Source: an uncultured Bacilli bacterium
GTDB lineage: Bacteria > Bacillota_I > Bacilli_A > RF39 > UBA660
Assembly: GCA_934157235.1 (NCBI GenBank)
Contig: CAKPHH010000001.1
Span: forward strand, 453,546 to 517,545
Reading direction: 5' to 3'
Length of the DNA stretch: 64,000 bases
Shown: positions 1 to 9,558 of the stretch, one piece after another
How positions within the stretch are numbered: the stretch's first letter is position 1
Layout: each line of letters opens with the position of its first letter
Program-made: the position numbers and the translations under genes
Notes under the pieces: model-generated
The model's database searches: none
What the model was told of the DNA's origin: nothing
Seen by the model: the letters and a program-made list of their open reading frames with translations, nothing else

Positions 1-1393
1 TATCAGAAGCCATATAACTAGCTATATTACTAGCTGTCCCAACACCCACACTACTAGAAGTATTATCAAAATAGTAATTACTAGTACCTGTTATATTACT
101 ACTCTTATTATTACCAAGATAATGGCCCTTCATAGTACCAGTTACACTACCTTTATTAAAAGTATTTGTAAAACTAGTAGTACTTGTCGCACTATTTCGA
201 CCAATCATACCAGCACCTATCTTACTAGAAGTAATCGTAGAATCGTTATAAGAATTCGTAATATTTAAAACATCTTCACTATATCCAACTAAACCTGCAC
301 TAATATGTTCTGAGCCAATAACACCATTACTATAAGAGTTACTTATCTTATTATTTACAAGAGATTTTCCAATAAATCCAGCCCCTATATTTTTAGCCTT
401 AATATTTCCCTTAAAAACACTCTGTAAAATCTCCGTATTACTAGCCTCTCCTATTATACTAGCAATATCTTTACTATAGTCATAAGTAAGATTTAAAGCA
501 CCCAAAATATTAACCGCATTAACCTTAACAATTATAGAAGCCACTTCTGTATTTTCTACTGGAACATTAAAATTACCAGCACCATGACTTTCTCCATTAA
601 TAGTTACACCAGTAGTTGAACTACCATTAAAAGAAATATTTTCATATCTATAATAATCAACATATGTGTCACTTGGAATGCTAATATCATACGTTTTAGT
701 AGATATAGAAAATGAAGGTGTCTCTAACTCCTTAGTCCCACTCAAAACTTCTCCATTAGAGACAATATAACCATTAAAAATAAATTTACTAATCTTTGTA
801 TTATTTGTACTTTTAAATAAAGAAGCTCCTTGATTTCCTAATATCAAGCAATTTGCAACCTTTAAATTATTAACCTCCCCTGTATAACTTTTAAATAAAG
901 CTGCATCCTCTGCTGAAATAAATAATCCATATAAAGTATGATTACCACCATCGATATAACCATTAAAGTCCTTGGCCTCATTAATTAAATTAATCGTTCC
1001 AGCACTAGCTTTATTATCATCATAAAGGACATTAGAATTAACCTCTAAATTATATCTAATATTCTTCTTAATAAATTGATATTTTTCATTATAAATATCA
1101 AAAGAACCATTATTAAAGAATAAATCACTCTCTATTTTAAAATACTTTGAAGAATTATAAGCTGCATCAAATATCAACATAAATTCACTAGGTGTACTAA
1201 TAATATAAGGATCATTACTACTACCAGACCCACTCTTAAAAGAAGTCGCAATAGTTCCATCCCACACCAAAACACTACTATCATCTTGTCTTGAAAAAAT
1301 CATATTACAAAAAGTAGGAATAGCTTTTATTAAAACAATTGTTAAAACAAAAGCCAAAACAATTATAATTGTCTTTTTCTTATAACTTCTCAT
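1..1393 (-). CDS. GLUG-type repeat surface protein, C-terminus beyond window
   Basis: The frame stays open from the ATG at 1393 to the window edge, giving about 464 residues of an unfinished protein. The N-terminus is MRSYKKK followed by a hydrophobic helix (about residues 8-27), a signal peptide or anchor. The mature part begins with a WDG...DPYIIS block typical of Bacillota surface proteins. It then has Asn/Ser-rich repeats of the pattern AG-[FLM]-[IV]-G...N-[ST]-Y/F, as in GLUG-motif proteins. The start overlaps the upstream stop as ATGA, so translation is probably coupled to the 533-residue protein. It is the last visible gene of the 6711-to-1 transcription unit. Family assignment comes from the repeat pattern only; ligand unknown. 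Confidence 0.75.
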   Translation of the reverse strand, partial: MRSYKKKTIIIVLAFVLTIVLIKAIPTFCNMIFSRQDDSSVLVWDGTIATSFKSGSGSSNDPYIISTPSEFMLIFDAAYNSSKYFKIESDLFFNNGSFDIYNEKYQFIKKNIRYNLEVNSNVLYDDNKASAGTINLINEAKDFNGYIDGGNHTLYGLFISAEDAALFKSYTGEVNNLKVANCLILGNQGASLFKSTNNTKISKFIFNGYIVSNGEVLSGTKELETPSFSISTKTYDISIPSDTYVDYYRYENISFNGSSTTGVTINGESHGAGNFNVPVENTEVASIIVKVNAVNILGALNLTYDYSKDIASIIGEASNTEILQSVFKGNIKAKNIGAGFIGKSLVNNKISNSYSNGVIGSEHISAGLVGYSEDVLNITNSYNDSTITSSKIGAGMIGRNSATSTTSFTNTFNKGSVTGTMKGHYLGNNKSSNITGTSNYYFDNTSSSVGVGTASNIASYMASD

Positions 1394-2991
1394 AACCTTT
1401 TAGCATCCTTAAGTTCCTTAACATTAACAATAAATCTAATATTTTCAATTGGCATCTTAAAATTACTAGCTTTTACTTTTAATATTAATTTATCACATTC
1501 TTTAATTATTTCTCCACAATTAACTTCATCAAAACTCTCTTCTGTAATATCAATATTTCCAAAACGATAACCATTTATTAATATTTGTTTTAAATCATCC
1601 TTCATAAATACTAAAAACATATCCATAATCTTCTTATCAGGACTATAATATAAACTTCTTAATTCTTTAAACTTATCTTCTACATCTTTCTCTAAATCAA
1701 ATTTAAAGACACTCTTAATTACATTATAACCATAACTTGGATAATTAACGATAAAATATAATATATCACTAGCTGTCGTACTAGCCTTTAAATTCTTCTT
1801 TAATATCATATCATAATAAAAGTCCTCTAAATTCTTATAATCATTATATAACTCTTCTATTAATACTCCCTGTTCAAAAAGACTATTTTTCTCTTTTTCA
1901 TTTAATTCATCATCGATAGTTACCAAAGATTTATTCATCTTCATCGAAATAACTTTCTTAATCTTCTTAGAAATATCATTCTTTTTAGTATTATACTCAC
2001 TCATCAAATTAGTATCATTTTTCTCTAAAACATACTTTTTATATTTCTTATCAAAAAAATCAAATAATGTCTTATTCTTTAGAAAAGCTAGATACTCTTC
2101 CATATTATTTTTTAATTCTACTATTTGTAATACATATTTATTTGTAACTTCAGCATCTGTAATATCAAACTTGTTAATTACAAAATAATCAAAACTCTTC
2201 TCAAGTGATTCTCTCGTATAAGTAAGTAATTCTAAATCAATTTCTCCATTATAGCACTTTAAAATTAAGTCCTCTTCACTATCTTCACTAGCTCTATTTA
2301 TCTCTTTAGCTAGAAGACTATACTTATCATTTAAAGCTAAAACATTACTTATACCCTCAGTCTTTAAAGTATTATTAGCTATCTTTTTAGCCATTCCTAT
2401 AATTTTCTTTTCATTCTTCCAAATAATAATCTTTAAACTAACTAAAATATAGATAAATACTTTTGGACATTTCCAGTAACAATCAACATGTATTGATAAA
2501 TTCTCTTCTTCACTATTATTAGTATCAAAGAAAAACTTCATATAGTATTTTGCATAAATATTAAAATCAAAATCTTCTAAACTAACTTTAATATTAAAAC
2601 TCTCTAAAATACTAATTATCTCTTTAATAATATCATTATTCTCTTTAATAGTATTATTATAATAAAGTTCTAATTTATAAAACAATAAATCCAGTCCAAA
2701 CTCTTCATAGAAACGACTATCTTTATTTAATAACTTATATAATTTAAAATACTTTTCTTCTTTTTCTCTTAATCCAACTAATTCATTTTTAACAGTAGGT
2801 GTAGGTATCATTTTACTATACTTATAATCAATGTATTTTTGCATAGCTTCTTTTATATTGGTATATTTTGAAGTAATTTCTTCTAAGGTATTACGATACT
2901 TAGTAAGTCTTTTCTCTGTATTTTTAGGAAAGACATCTAATAAAATCTTTTTTTCAGATATATCTTTCTTAACATAATAGTTCAAGTTCAT
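1390..2991 (-). CDS. large helical cytoplasmic protein of unknown function
   Basis: A 533-residue protein with no signal peptide and no convincing membrane segment, rich in Lys, Glu, Asp, Asn and Leu. It is probably mostly helical, with coiled-coil stretches near residues 320-390. I do not recognise a family or catalytic motif. It sits between a 59-residue ORF, whose end overlaps its start by 23 bases, and the GLUG surface protein, whose start overlaps its stop (ATGA). It therefore belongs to the TasA-like operon running 6711 to 1. Being cytoplasmic in an operon of secreted proteins, it may be an accessory factor for their production or control, but that is inference from position only. Confidence 0.6.
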   Translation of the reverse strand: MNLNYYVKKDISEKKILLDVFPKNTEKRLTKYRNTLEEITSKYTNIKEAMQKYIDYKYSKMIPTPTVKNELVGLREKEEKYFKLYKLLNKDSRFYEEFGLDLLFYKLELYYNNTIKENNDIIKEIISILESFNIKVSLEDFDFNIYAKYYMKFFFDTNNSEEENLSIHVDCYWKCPKVFIYILVSLKIIIWKNEKKIIGMAKKIANNTLKTEGISNVLALNDKYSLLAKEINRASEDSEEDLILKCYNGEIDLELLTYTRESLEKSFDYFVINKFDITDAEVTNKYVLQIVELKNNMEEYLAFLKNKTLFDFFDKKYKKYVLEKNDTNLMSEYNTKKNDISKKIKKVISMKMNKSLVTIDDELNEKEKNSLFEQGVLIEELYNDYKNLEDFYYDMILKKNLKASTTASDILYFIVNYPSYGYNVIKSVFKFDLEKDVEDKFKELRSLYYSPDKKIMDMFLVFMKDDLKQILINGYRFGNIDITEESFDEVNCGEIIKECDKLILKVKASNFKMPIENIRFIVNVKELKDAKRL

Positions 2992-3148
2992 CTTGATCAG
3001 CCTCTTCTTTTACTTCTATTTTTACTTCATTTTTTAATTTACCAATATAATCTAAGAAATCACAAATACTTTTGTAGCAATCAATTAATTCATCATAAGA
3101 TAAATCTTTAAGTTCAAATGTAAATTGTGAATTACTATTACCTTCCAT
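2969..3148 (-). CDS. 59-residue acidic small protein
   Basis: An ORF of 59 codons beginning MEGNSNSQF with an excellent Shine-Dalgarno (GGAGG, 8 bases before the ATG at 3148). Its 3' end overlaps the start of the 533-residue gene by 23 bases, which suggests translational coupling. The product is acidic, predicted helical, contains three Cys and ends in ELELLC. The size, acidic helix and co-translation with an unknown cytoplasmic protein resemble exonuclease VII small-subunit-like or chaperone-like partners, but I see no signature that proves it. It was found by reading the gap between the TasA-like gene and the 533-residue gene. Confidence 0.55.
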   Translation of the reverse strand: MEGNSNSQFTFELKDLSYDELIDCYKSICDFLDYIGKLKNEVKIEVKEEADQDELELLC

Positions 3149-3166
3149 TTTTATTCCTCCCTACTA

Positions 3167-4189
3167 TTAATAACCATCATAACCTGATAAATCCTTCTCA
3201 AAGTCTAAATTGACAGTTATTTTATAACCTTCTGAATCAGTAGAAATAACATCTATATCACTAGCCTCAATCCATAAATATACTCTAACTTTTAAAATAC
3301 CATCTGGTATCTTAGAAATAGCCTCACTATAATCTTTTCTTGTACCTTGATATAAGAATAATGAATCATCATACTCAACATCCGAATCATGAACACCTGA
3401 CCAAATATTTACTTTTTGAGCTTCCTTAATCATGGCATAAGTAGGATATTCATCTCCATCTTTTAATGTAATACCATGATCATTTGCTATTTTAATTGAA
3501 GAAGCTGTATGCCTTGTACTATTAGGTTCAAATATTAAATCTCTACAACCTGTTCTACTACATCCTAAATTTTGAATAGCACTAACACTCGCATCTCTAG
3601 AAATAGTATCATAAAAGACAAAACCTAATCTTACACTGTTAACCGCAATATTATCATTTAAAGATGAATCGATAAATGACGTTGTTTTCGATAAATATAA
3701 ATTATCTGGACTTGGCGAATTAGAAATATTCCTAAAAAAAAGATCAAACGCTATAAATTTATTATCACTACTCTGTCTATCCTCATTTAAATAATAAGAA
3801 TTAATGTAATAGTATGGTGTACTTGAAATAAAATCTGTAGAAGTATATTTACCTCCTACAAAAGTAAATTTATCTCTATTGCCATTATAAATACCTACAC
3901 TAGAAACAGTCGGTAATGAAGAAGACCATTGATTAGTATTATTAGGATAAGTTGTTCTTAAATTATCAAGTATTGCTTCTTTTGACAAAGTAATACTATT
4001 AGACCAATTAACTCCATCTAAAGAAAAACTTAACCCTGTATTAGTACCAGCCGTTAATTTAAAAAAGGTAATATCAACATCTAAAGTAGATGAAAACCAA
4101 GCATAGGTAGAATAAATAAATAATAATGAAGTAAAAAAAGCCACTAGAATAAGTACATTATATTTAAAGTCTTTAAATATCTCTTTCAT
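3167..4189 (-). CDS. TasA-like, SipW-dependent secreted protein (divergent)
   Basis: A secreted fibre-type protein. The start chosen at 4189 (MKEIFKDF) has a perfect GGTGAT Shine-Dalgarno. An upstream in-frame ATG at 4225 has none and would add 12 residues. A hydrophobic segment ends in STYAWFSS, the Y-A-W-F cleavage region of SipW-type precursors. The body shares landmarks with its neighbours: GVNWSNSITLS, FIAFDLFFRN, NIWSG and the C-terminal VRVYLWIEASDID strand. It lacks the full WEPND/GQDVDNYD signature of the other four, so it is a diverged paralogue. It is third in the unit starting at 6711. Two Cys around residue 215 could form a disulfide. Confidence 0.75.
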   Translation of the reverse strand: MKEIFKDFKYNVLILVAFFTSLLFIYSTYAWFSSTLDVDITFFKLTAGTNTGLSFSLDGVNWSNSITLSKEAILDNLRTTYPNNTNQWSSSLPTVSSVGIYNGNRDKFTFVGGKYTSTDFISSTPYYYINSYYLNEDRQSSDNKFIAFDLFFRNISNSPSPDNLYLSKTTSFIDSSLNDNIAVNSVRLGFVFYDTISRDASVSAIQNLGCSRTGCRDLIFEPNSTRHTASSIKIANDHGITLKDGDEYPTYAMIKEAQKVNIWSGVHDSDVEYDDSLFLYQGTRKDYSEAISKIPDGILKVRVYLWIEASDIDVISTDSEGYKITVNLDFEKDLSGYDGY

Positions 4190-4235
4190 AATATAATCAC
4201 CATCCAAATTGCTTTTTTTCTTCATTATTTAGTTT

Positions 4236-5447
4236 TTATTCTGCTACTTTGTTTTTAGAGAAAGCAAACTGAATCTTCATTGTTTTGCCATATGAAGTTA
4301 AGTCATAATTATCAACATCTTGTCCCTCTAAATAAAGATATACTCTAACTTTTGTAATACTATTAGGTGCTAGATAGAAAAACTCTGTTTTAACATCTGC
4401 ATCAGCATTTTTATTAGTATCAGTATAATATTCCATTGCTGTAAATTTAGATTGCGTATAACCATTTAACTCATCATAAATATCAACGTTCTCTGAAGAT
4501 GCAATAGCACCATTTAAAGCATAAGTTGTCATATATTGTGAAGTTGTAAATGAATCACAAGAATCTGTTGTATAATCACCAGTCGCACTTCTTTTTTTAC
4601 AAATTGTATTGAAATGATCAATTGCATTTTGTGTATGTACTGCATCATTTGGCTCCCAAATATTATAAGTTGCTCCTCTACCCATCGTATGTGTAGCATC
4701 TGCTCCTACATTACACAAACCAGTAACACCATTACCATCAGCACAAGTAATTCCTTGAGCAACAGCACCATAACCAGTTTTATGATCAACTCTACCTATT
4801 TGCATGAAAGCTACTCGAACAGCATTTTCCATACCATCTCCGCCTTCACCAGATGAGCTCATAGTAATTGAAGAAGATGTACTTAAATAAATTCCTTCAT
4901 CTTCATTGCGATCATAATCAGCACGATATGTATTACCAGATGCATTCTTAAAGAATAAATCAAATGCTAAATAACCAGAACCTTCAGTAGTTGAATTATC
5001 AATTTTATTAGCTCTAATCCGATATCCTCCATCTGTAGAAGTCATACTAGTTTTAGAATATAACTCTAACACACTATTAGTTGTATCCATCCTACCAATA
5101 CTAGAAATTGGCTTAAGTCCTTTTTCACCTGGAACAGCATTTGTATTAGTTGTATAATCTGTTAATTTTGTTCCTACTAAATTATCAAGATCCAAATCGA
5201 TTGTATTTGTAAAAGATGCTGCATCTTTAGCAGTAGTAGAAATAAGTAATCCTTCACTAACTTTAATAGATAACTCAATTGGTTCGACTTTAACAACATT
5301 AATACCAATAAACCAGGCATAAGTTGAAACAATACAAATTACAGCAGTTAAGCCTATAATAAATACTAACTTATTATATTTTCTTCTTAGCTTCTTAGCT
5401 CTCTTCTTAATATTTGAGTTTTCCATTTCCTTTATATTATCATTCAT
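4236..5447 (-). CDS. TasA-like, SipW-dependent secreted protein
   Basis: A 403-residue precursor. A basic N-terminus (KKRAKKLRRKYNK) leads into a single hydrophobic helix ending STYAWFIG, the hallmark of SipW-processed TasA/camelysin-like proteins. The mature part has the paralogue landmarks YLAFDLFFKN, AFMQIGR, WEPND and ITKVRVYLYLEGQDVDNYD. Cys pairs (C..GLC and ICKKR...DSC) are probably disulfides outside the cell. TasA-family proteins form extracellular fibres or surface proteins; that this one polymerises is inferred. It has a strong GGAGG site at 5458 and is co-directional with a paralogue 40 bases upstream. The likely maturase is one of the two SipW-type peptidases in this cluster. Confidence 0.85.
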   Translation of the reverse strand: MNDNIKEMENSNIKKRAKKLRRKYNKLVFIIGLTAVICIVSTYAWFIGINVVKVEPIELSIKVSEGLLISTTAKDAASFTNTIDLDLDNLVGTKLTDYTTNTNAVPGEKGLKPISSIGRMDTTNSVLELYSKTSMTSTDGGYRIRANKIDNSTTEGSGYLAFDLFFKNASGNTYRADYDRNEDEGIYLSTSSSITMSSSGEGGDGMENAVRVAFMQIGRVDHKTGYGAVAQGITCADGNGVTGLCNVGADATHTMGRGATYNIWEPNDAVHTQNAIDHFNTICKKRSATGDYTTDSCDSFTTSQYMTTYALNGAIASSENVDIYDELNGYTQSKFTAMEYYTDTNKNADADVKTEFFYLAPNSITKVRVYLYLEGQDVDNYDLTSYGKTMKIQFAFSKNKVAE

Positions 5448-5487
5448 ATTTTTCCTCCTAAATTATCACAATCACTTCTTATTTAAA

Positions 5488-6711
5488 CTATGAAGCTAAA
5501 TCATATCTATCACGAGTAAATCCAAAGTTAACTTTAATTTTTTCACCATTCGCAATTAAATCATAGTTATCAATATCTTGACCTTCAATATAAATATAAA
5601 CTCTAACTTTAGTTATACTATTAGCTGCTAATTTAAATATAGATTGTCTTTCTACACCTGTTTTATTTTTTTCAGTATCTGTAAAAGTTGTACTTTTTGA
5701 TAATGCATAACCATCAGGTAAAGGAGAAAAACCATTTATACCATCATATATATCAACATTCATACCAGATGTAATTTGTTTATTAACAACATAAGTATCA
5801 ATTGGGTAATTAGTTGTTAAAGTAAGACAAGCTTCTGATGTATAAGCGCCAGTTGCTAATGTTCTCTTTTTACATAAACGATTAAAATGTGAAATTAAAT
5901 GAGAATCATGAAGTCCATCATTTGGTTCCCAAATATTCCAAGTCTTACTTTGCCCATTATCACTTGTAGTAGTACCTTTATTACATAAGTTTGTAATCTT
6001 CTTTGAAGAATCATCTGAACAAGTAATACCAACTACATCTGCTTTACTAGAACCATTAGCTGCAATTCTACCAATTTGCATAAAAGCAACACGTACAGAG
6101 TTAGCAATACCATAATCATCTACTGAAGAACCACCAGACGGAGCACTAACAACGCTAGAATCTTTTGATAAGTAAATATCTTCATCATCTAACTCATTAT
6201 ACTCTTGAATATAGTCAACACCGGTACCATTTCTAATAAACAAGTCAAAAGCTAAATATCCGTCTTGTTCTTCTGCTTCATTGGAAATTGCATCGGAAAG
6301 TAATCTATAACCTCCTGCCGTACCAGTTAAACTTGATTTGGAAAATAATTTTAATCTTCCTACAGTTTTATTTAACTCACCAGCTGTTGATACTGGAACT
6401 AATCCATTAGTACCAGACGCATGATTCTTATTACCTTCATATCCAGCTGTTACAATACCAGCTTCTGTAATAGTCAAAGTATCAGACCATGTATTAGCAT
6501 CTAAAGATAACTCTAATTGATCTCCTGATGTTACATTCAATTCAAAAGTATTAACTGTTGCTGTACTTAAACCAATAAACCATGCGTAGGTACTAGTAAT
6601 CAACAACACAGAAGTAAGCCCCATCAAAAAAAATAAATATAGAATCTTTTTTCTATTTCTTTTACTGATAGTTTTCCGTTTCTTAACATTTACATATTCT
6701 ACATTATTCAT
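5488..6711 (-). CDS. TasA-like, SipW-dependent secreted protein
   Basis: A 407-residue precursor and first gene of the transcription unit that runs to the window start. The cytoplasmic N-tail is Lys/Arg rich (KKRKTISKRNRKK), followed by a membrane helix ending in STYAWFIG. The mature region carries the same skeleton as its paralogues: LELSLDANTW near the start, GYLAFDLFIRN, SVRVAFMQIGR, WNIWEPND, a Cys-rich KKR loop, and ITKVRVYIYIEGQDIDNYD before the C-terminal FGFTRD strand. The Shine-Dalgarno GGAG precedes the ATG. The promoter just upstream carries the 10-bp direct repeat shared by the three operons of this island, so it is probably expressed together with the peptidase operons. Confidence 0.85.
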   Translation of the reverse strand: MNNVEYVNVKKRKTISKRNRKKILYLFFLMGLTSVLLITSTYAWFIGLSTATVNTFELNVTSGDQLELSLDANTWSDTLTITEAGIVTAGYEGNKNHASGTNGLVPVSTAGELNKTVGRLKLFSKSSLTGTAGGYRLLSDAISNEAEEQDGYLAFDLFIRNGTGVDYIQEYNELDDEDIYLSKDSSVVSAPSGGSSVDDYGIANSVRVAFMQIGRIAANGSSKADVVGITCSDDSSKKITNLCNKGTTTSDNGQSKTWNIWEPNDGLHDSHLISHFNRLCKKRTLATGAYTSEACLTLTTNYPIDTYVVNKQITSGMNVDIYDGINGFSPLPDGYALSKSTTFTDTEKNKTGVERQSIFKLAANSITKVRVYIYIEGQDIDNYDLIANGEKIKVNFGFTRDRYDLAS

Positions 6712-6741
6712 CCTATCATCTCCGTATTATCTATTATCTTA

Positions 6742-6791
6742 AATATAACATCTTTCACTACTTTTTGCAATAAAATTTCGACAATAACCGA
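6742..6791 (-). promoter_or_regulatory. promoter A with 10-bp-period TCG/TCGAAA repeat
   Basis: On the minus strand a -10 box TATATT (6747..6742) lies about 30 bases before the TasA-like ATG at 6711. Upstream are two TCG half sites with 10-bp phase: TCGGTTATTG followed by TCGAAA (6791..6776). The second half site ends 28 bases before the -10 box. No good -35 hexamer is visible at the normal distance. The same arrangement recurs before the other two operons of the island, which suggests activation or repression by a shared dimeric regulator. Confidence 0.6.
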
Positions 6792-6800
6792 CATTTTATA

Positions 6801-6838
6801 AAAAGAAAAAAAATACATATTCAAATAAAATATGTATT
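6801..6838 (-). terminator. Rho-independent terminator after sipW
   Basis: Perfect 10-bp inverted repeat AATACATATT (6812..6821 against 6829..6838) with a 6-7 base loop. On the minus strand it is followed by a run of eight T. It overlaps the stop of the sipW gene and ends the unit that starts at 11468. Confidence 0.8.
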
Positions 6839-7577
6839 AATCATTATTCTTATATTCTTTTAAAGCAGGAGTATCTAAATCAACCTTAACACTACTTAAA
6901 ATAACTGTCTTAGAAGAAGCAACATCTTCATCCTTCATTTTCTGGAAAACGTTTTTAGCAAACTCTAAACTATCCTCATCAACAACGACTTCTTTTTGCA
7001 ATGGTTCTGCTACTTTTTTCTTATTTTTAGCCTTTCTTTTACTAATAGCTTCACTAATCTTATCATCTTTATCAGAGATAATATGACAGAAAAGCGATAA
7101 AAGTACAATAAAGAAAATAATAAATTTGGGATTTAAAATAATCTTTTCAATAAATCCTAATCTCGGAATTATTTTAACAACTTTTCCAATTACAGCATCC
7201 TTCTTTATTGTACTATCATTAGAATTATTTGCATCACCTTTAGTAACAAAATTATCACCATACACTTCAATTATTCTATGTGTAATAAAAGAGTCATTCT
7301 CCTGATAAGTAACTATATCATTAAGTTTATAATCTGTATCAAGTTTTACAACTATCCAGTCACCTATTTCAATAGTACCAGCCATACTACCGGTCTCTAC
7401 TTCAAAAAAAGAATAACCAAAAAAGTTATTATAAGCTTTTCCCAAAAACATTGTTTGGAAATTTATCGCAACCATACATACAAGAAAAAAAGAAAAGATA
7501 ACGATTAAGGCATTCAAAAAAAAATTGATGACAGCTGTAAGTTTTGTATTAGATCGCATTTTTTCTAAAAGCCTCAT
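6837..7577 (-). CDS. sipW: signal peptidase I, SipW (Ser-His, ER-type) family
   Basis: A membrane-bound signal peptidase that removes signal peptides from TasA-type precursors. The 246-residue protein has an N-terminal membrane helix (about 16-38), the catalytic motif TGSMAG with Ser64, and ITHRI with His100, the general base of the archaeal/ER-type class. The GD-containing VTKGDANNSND box is at 112-121 and a second helix at about 152-170. An unusually long cytoplasmic tail of ~70 residues, rich in Lys and Glu, follows. It is the last gene of its operon. The long tail and the partner gene immediately upstream (a catalytically degenerate relative) are uncommon and could reflect a two-subunit protease. 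Confidence 0.88.
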   Translation of the reverse strand: MRLLEKMRSNTKLTAVINFFLNALIVIFSFFLVCMVAINFQTMFLGKAYNNFFGYSFFEVETGSMAGTIEIGDWIVVKLDTDYKLNDIVTYQENDSFITHRIIEVYGDNFVTKGDANNSNDSTIKKDAVIGKVVKIIPRLGFIEKIILNPKFIIFFIVLLSLFCHIISDKDDKISEAISKRKAKNKKKVAEPLQKEVVVDEDSLEFAKNVFQKMKDEDVASSKTVILSSVKVDLDTPALKEYKNND

Positions 7578-7596
7578 ATATACCCCTTCTTTTAAT

Positions 7597-8331
7597 TTAT
7601 AGTTTCTTTTTAAGTTCTTCTATTTCTCTTTTTAATCTTTCAATCTCGTCATTTTTATCATCAGGTGTCTCATCTTCTAGTTGTTCAACTTCTTCATCTT
7701 CTAATTGTTCAATATCATCGTTTGTTTCATTCTTAGTCTTACTAACTTCAATCTTTACTTTTTCTTTTTCTTCATCACCTTTAGCAATCATTGTCTCAAT
7801 ATCACCATATTTAATAGAGATGATGAATAAATAAATTTCATATAGTAGAATAAAGAAAATAGGTACTACTAAAACAAAGAAGAATATCCATTTTGATTGT
7901 AGTAATAATAATATTTTTCCAATCGCATTATAACTCTTTACTGCAACACCAGCTATATATTCATCTCCCCATGATGTCTTATCAGACTCTATAGTAATAT
8001 AACTAGTAACTTCATTATCTACTATTTCTGCAATTGTTGCATACTCTAACTTAACTTCATTTTTCTTAGCATTAGTCTTATAAACAAAGACCTTTTGTCC
8101 TGCTGTAAGTTCTGAAATATTACGTTTCTCCGCTATAACTAACATTCCATCTTTATATTCCTCTGAAGCACTTTCCTTATCTATTAAAAGTAAGTCTTTA
8201 TTACCAAATCTTGTATAACCAAATTGATTTCTATTTAATACTAACGTACTTACTAGAATAACCAACGAAACATACGCTACAAACAAGATACCAATAACTA
8301 TATACTTTATTGTTTTTAAACCCTTAGCCAT
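7597..8331 (-). CDS. signal-peptidase-like membrane protein lacking catalytic Ser/His
   Basis: A 244-residue protein with the layout of SipW: an N-terminal helix (about 9-32), a beta-rich extracytoplasmic stretch of ~110 residues, a second helix (about 145-168), then a charged tail ending in a heptad-like Glu/Lys coiled coil. Where SipW has GSM and THR it reads KESASEEYKDGMLVIAEKRN and a Ser/Thr-free equivalent. It therefore lacks the nucleophile context and the general-base His. It looks like a pseudoenzyme related to the N-terminal part of the 740-residue protein at 15972, with shared KSYDK/N.G and SKW.FFFV landmarks. Placed just upstream of an active sipW, it may act as a scaffold or substrate-recruiting subunit. 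The relationship is by eye. Confidence 0.6.
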   Translation of the reverse strand: MAKGLKTIKYIVIGILFVAYVSLVILVSTLVLNRNQFGYTRFGNKDLLLIDKESASEEYKDGMLVIAEKRNISELTAGQKVFVYKTNAKKNEVKLEYATIAEIVDNEVTSYITIESDKTSWGDEYIAGVAVKSYNAIGKILLLLQSKWIFFFVLVVPIFFILLYEIYLFIISIKYGDIETMIAKGDEEKEKVKIEVSKTKNETNDDIEQLEDEEVEQLEDETPDDKNDEIERLKREIEELKKKL

Positions 8332-8367
8332 TATTAGCCGCCTCCTATTTATTCTCTATTTCGTTAA

Positions 8368-9558
8368 TTATTTTGCTTCAGCAAATTTATTCTTACTTAA
8401 TCCAAAGTTAACATATATTTTCTTACCCATAGAACCTAAATCATAGTTATCAACATCTTGTCCTTCAATATAAATATATACTCTAACTTTTGTAATACTA
8501 GATGGAGCTAAATAAAATATCTCATTTCTATTAGCTTTATCTGTACTATCTCTAAAATAAGTCATTTGTGTTAATTTAGTAGATACACTATCATATCCAT
8601 TTAAACCATCATAAATATTAATGTTATCACTAGATGAAATTTCAGCATTAGAAGCAAAAGTATTTATATATGTATCATCAGCAATCGCATCGCATTTACC
8701 ATCATAAGTAGTATCACCGGTTCTCTTGAAACAGATTTTATCAAAATGCTCTATTGATTCTTGATTATGTTTTAAATCATTTGGTTCCCAAATGTTCCAA
8801 GTAATACCACGACCACCACCAGCTTGAGTACATAATTGTGTAACACCAGATTCTGCATTAGATCCACATGAAATACCTTGAACTTTAGTAGCATCAGAAT
8901 TCATTGGTACTCTACCAATTTGCATAAAAGCAACTCTTAAAGAGTTTTCAATTCCATCTCCTCCTGCTGATACACCCTCACCAGTTGGTTCAATAATTGC
9001 ACTTGAACTTGGTACTAAATAAATACCTTCATCATCTGCTGGATTAAAAGTTGTATCATAATAAGATCCAGAATCATTTTTAATAAATAAATCAAAAGCT
9101 ATATAACCATCAACTTCAGCATCTTGATTTGCTAAACTTGCTATTAACTTGTAACCACCTTTATTAGCAGTCATACTAGACTTAGCAAAAATATTCATTC
9201 TTGAAGTAGTTGTATTCATTAAACCAACAGAAGACATTGGAACTAAACCTTCATCTATCCAGTTATTTGTATTACTTGCATAACTAGTTGCTAAATCATC
9301 CTTAAGTGTAGTCTGATTAATCGTTAATGTATTACTAAAGTTACTACCATCTAGAGAAAGCTGTAATCCTTTTGTAGCTTCAACATTAAGTTCAAATTCA
9401 TTAATACCAACATTAGTTAAACCAACGAACCAAGCATAGGTCGATACCATTAAAAGAATAGCCGTAAGTCCTATTACAAAGACTCCCTTCTTAATTCTTC
9501 TCTTATTAGCATCATTTCCCATAACTACAACATCATCATTATTTTTTACTTCTTCCAT
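8368..9558 (-). CDS. TasA-like, SipW-dependent secreted protein
   Basis: A 396-residue precursor with a short basic N-terminus, a hydrophobic helix ending STYAWFVG, and the mature landmarks of the paralogue group: LQLSLDGSNFSNTL, GYIAFDLFIKN, SLRVAFMQIGRV, WNIWEPND, a Cys-containing ICFKRTGD loop and ITKVRVYIYIEGQDVDNYD. The C-terminal strand NFGLSKNKFAEAK matches the 4236 paralogue. The start overlaps the stop of the gene upstream (TAATG) with a GGTGA site before it, so translation is coupled to the membrane-anchored protein at 9558. It lies between that protein and the peptidase pair, which fits a structural subunit made with its own processing enzymes. Confidence 0.85.
   Translation of the reverse strand: MEEVKNNDDVVVMGNDANKRRIKKGVFVIGLTAILLMVSTYAWFVGLTNVGINEFELNVEATKGLQLSLDGSNFSNTLTINQTTLKDDLATSYASNTNNWIDEGLVPMSSVGLMNTTTSRMNIFAKSSMTANKGGYKLIASLANQDAEVDGYIAFDLFIKNDSGSYYDTTFNPADDEGIYLVPSSSAIIEPTGEGVSAGGDGIENSLRVAFMQIGRVPMNSDATKVQGISCGSNAESGVTQLCTQAGGGRGITWNIWEPNDLKHNQESIEHFDKICFKRTGDTTYDGKCDAIADDTYINTFASNAEISSSDNINIYDGLNGYDSVSTKLTQMTYFRDSTDKANRNEIFYLAPSSITKVRVYIYIEGQDVDNYDLGSMGKKIYVNFGLSKNKFAEAK

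Noticed and set aside
4614..4856. Plus-strand ORF of 80 codons
   Set aside because: It is antisense to a TasA-like gene, rich in Ser/Cys/Ile as expected from the reverse of its AT-rich codons, with no ribosome site.
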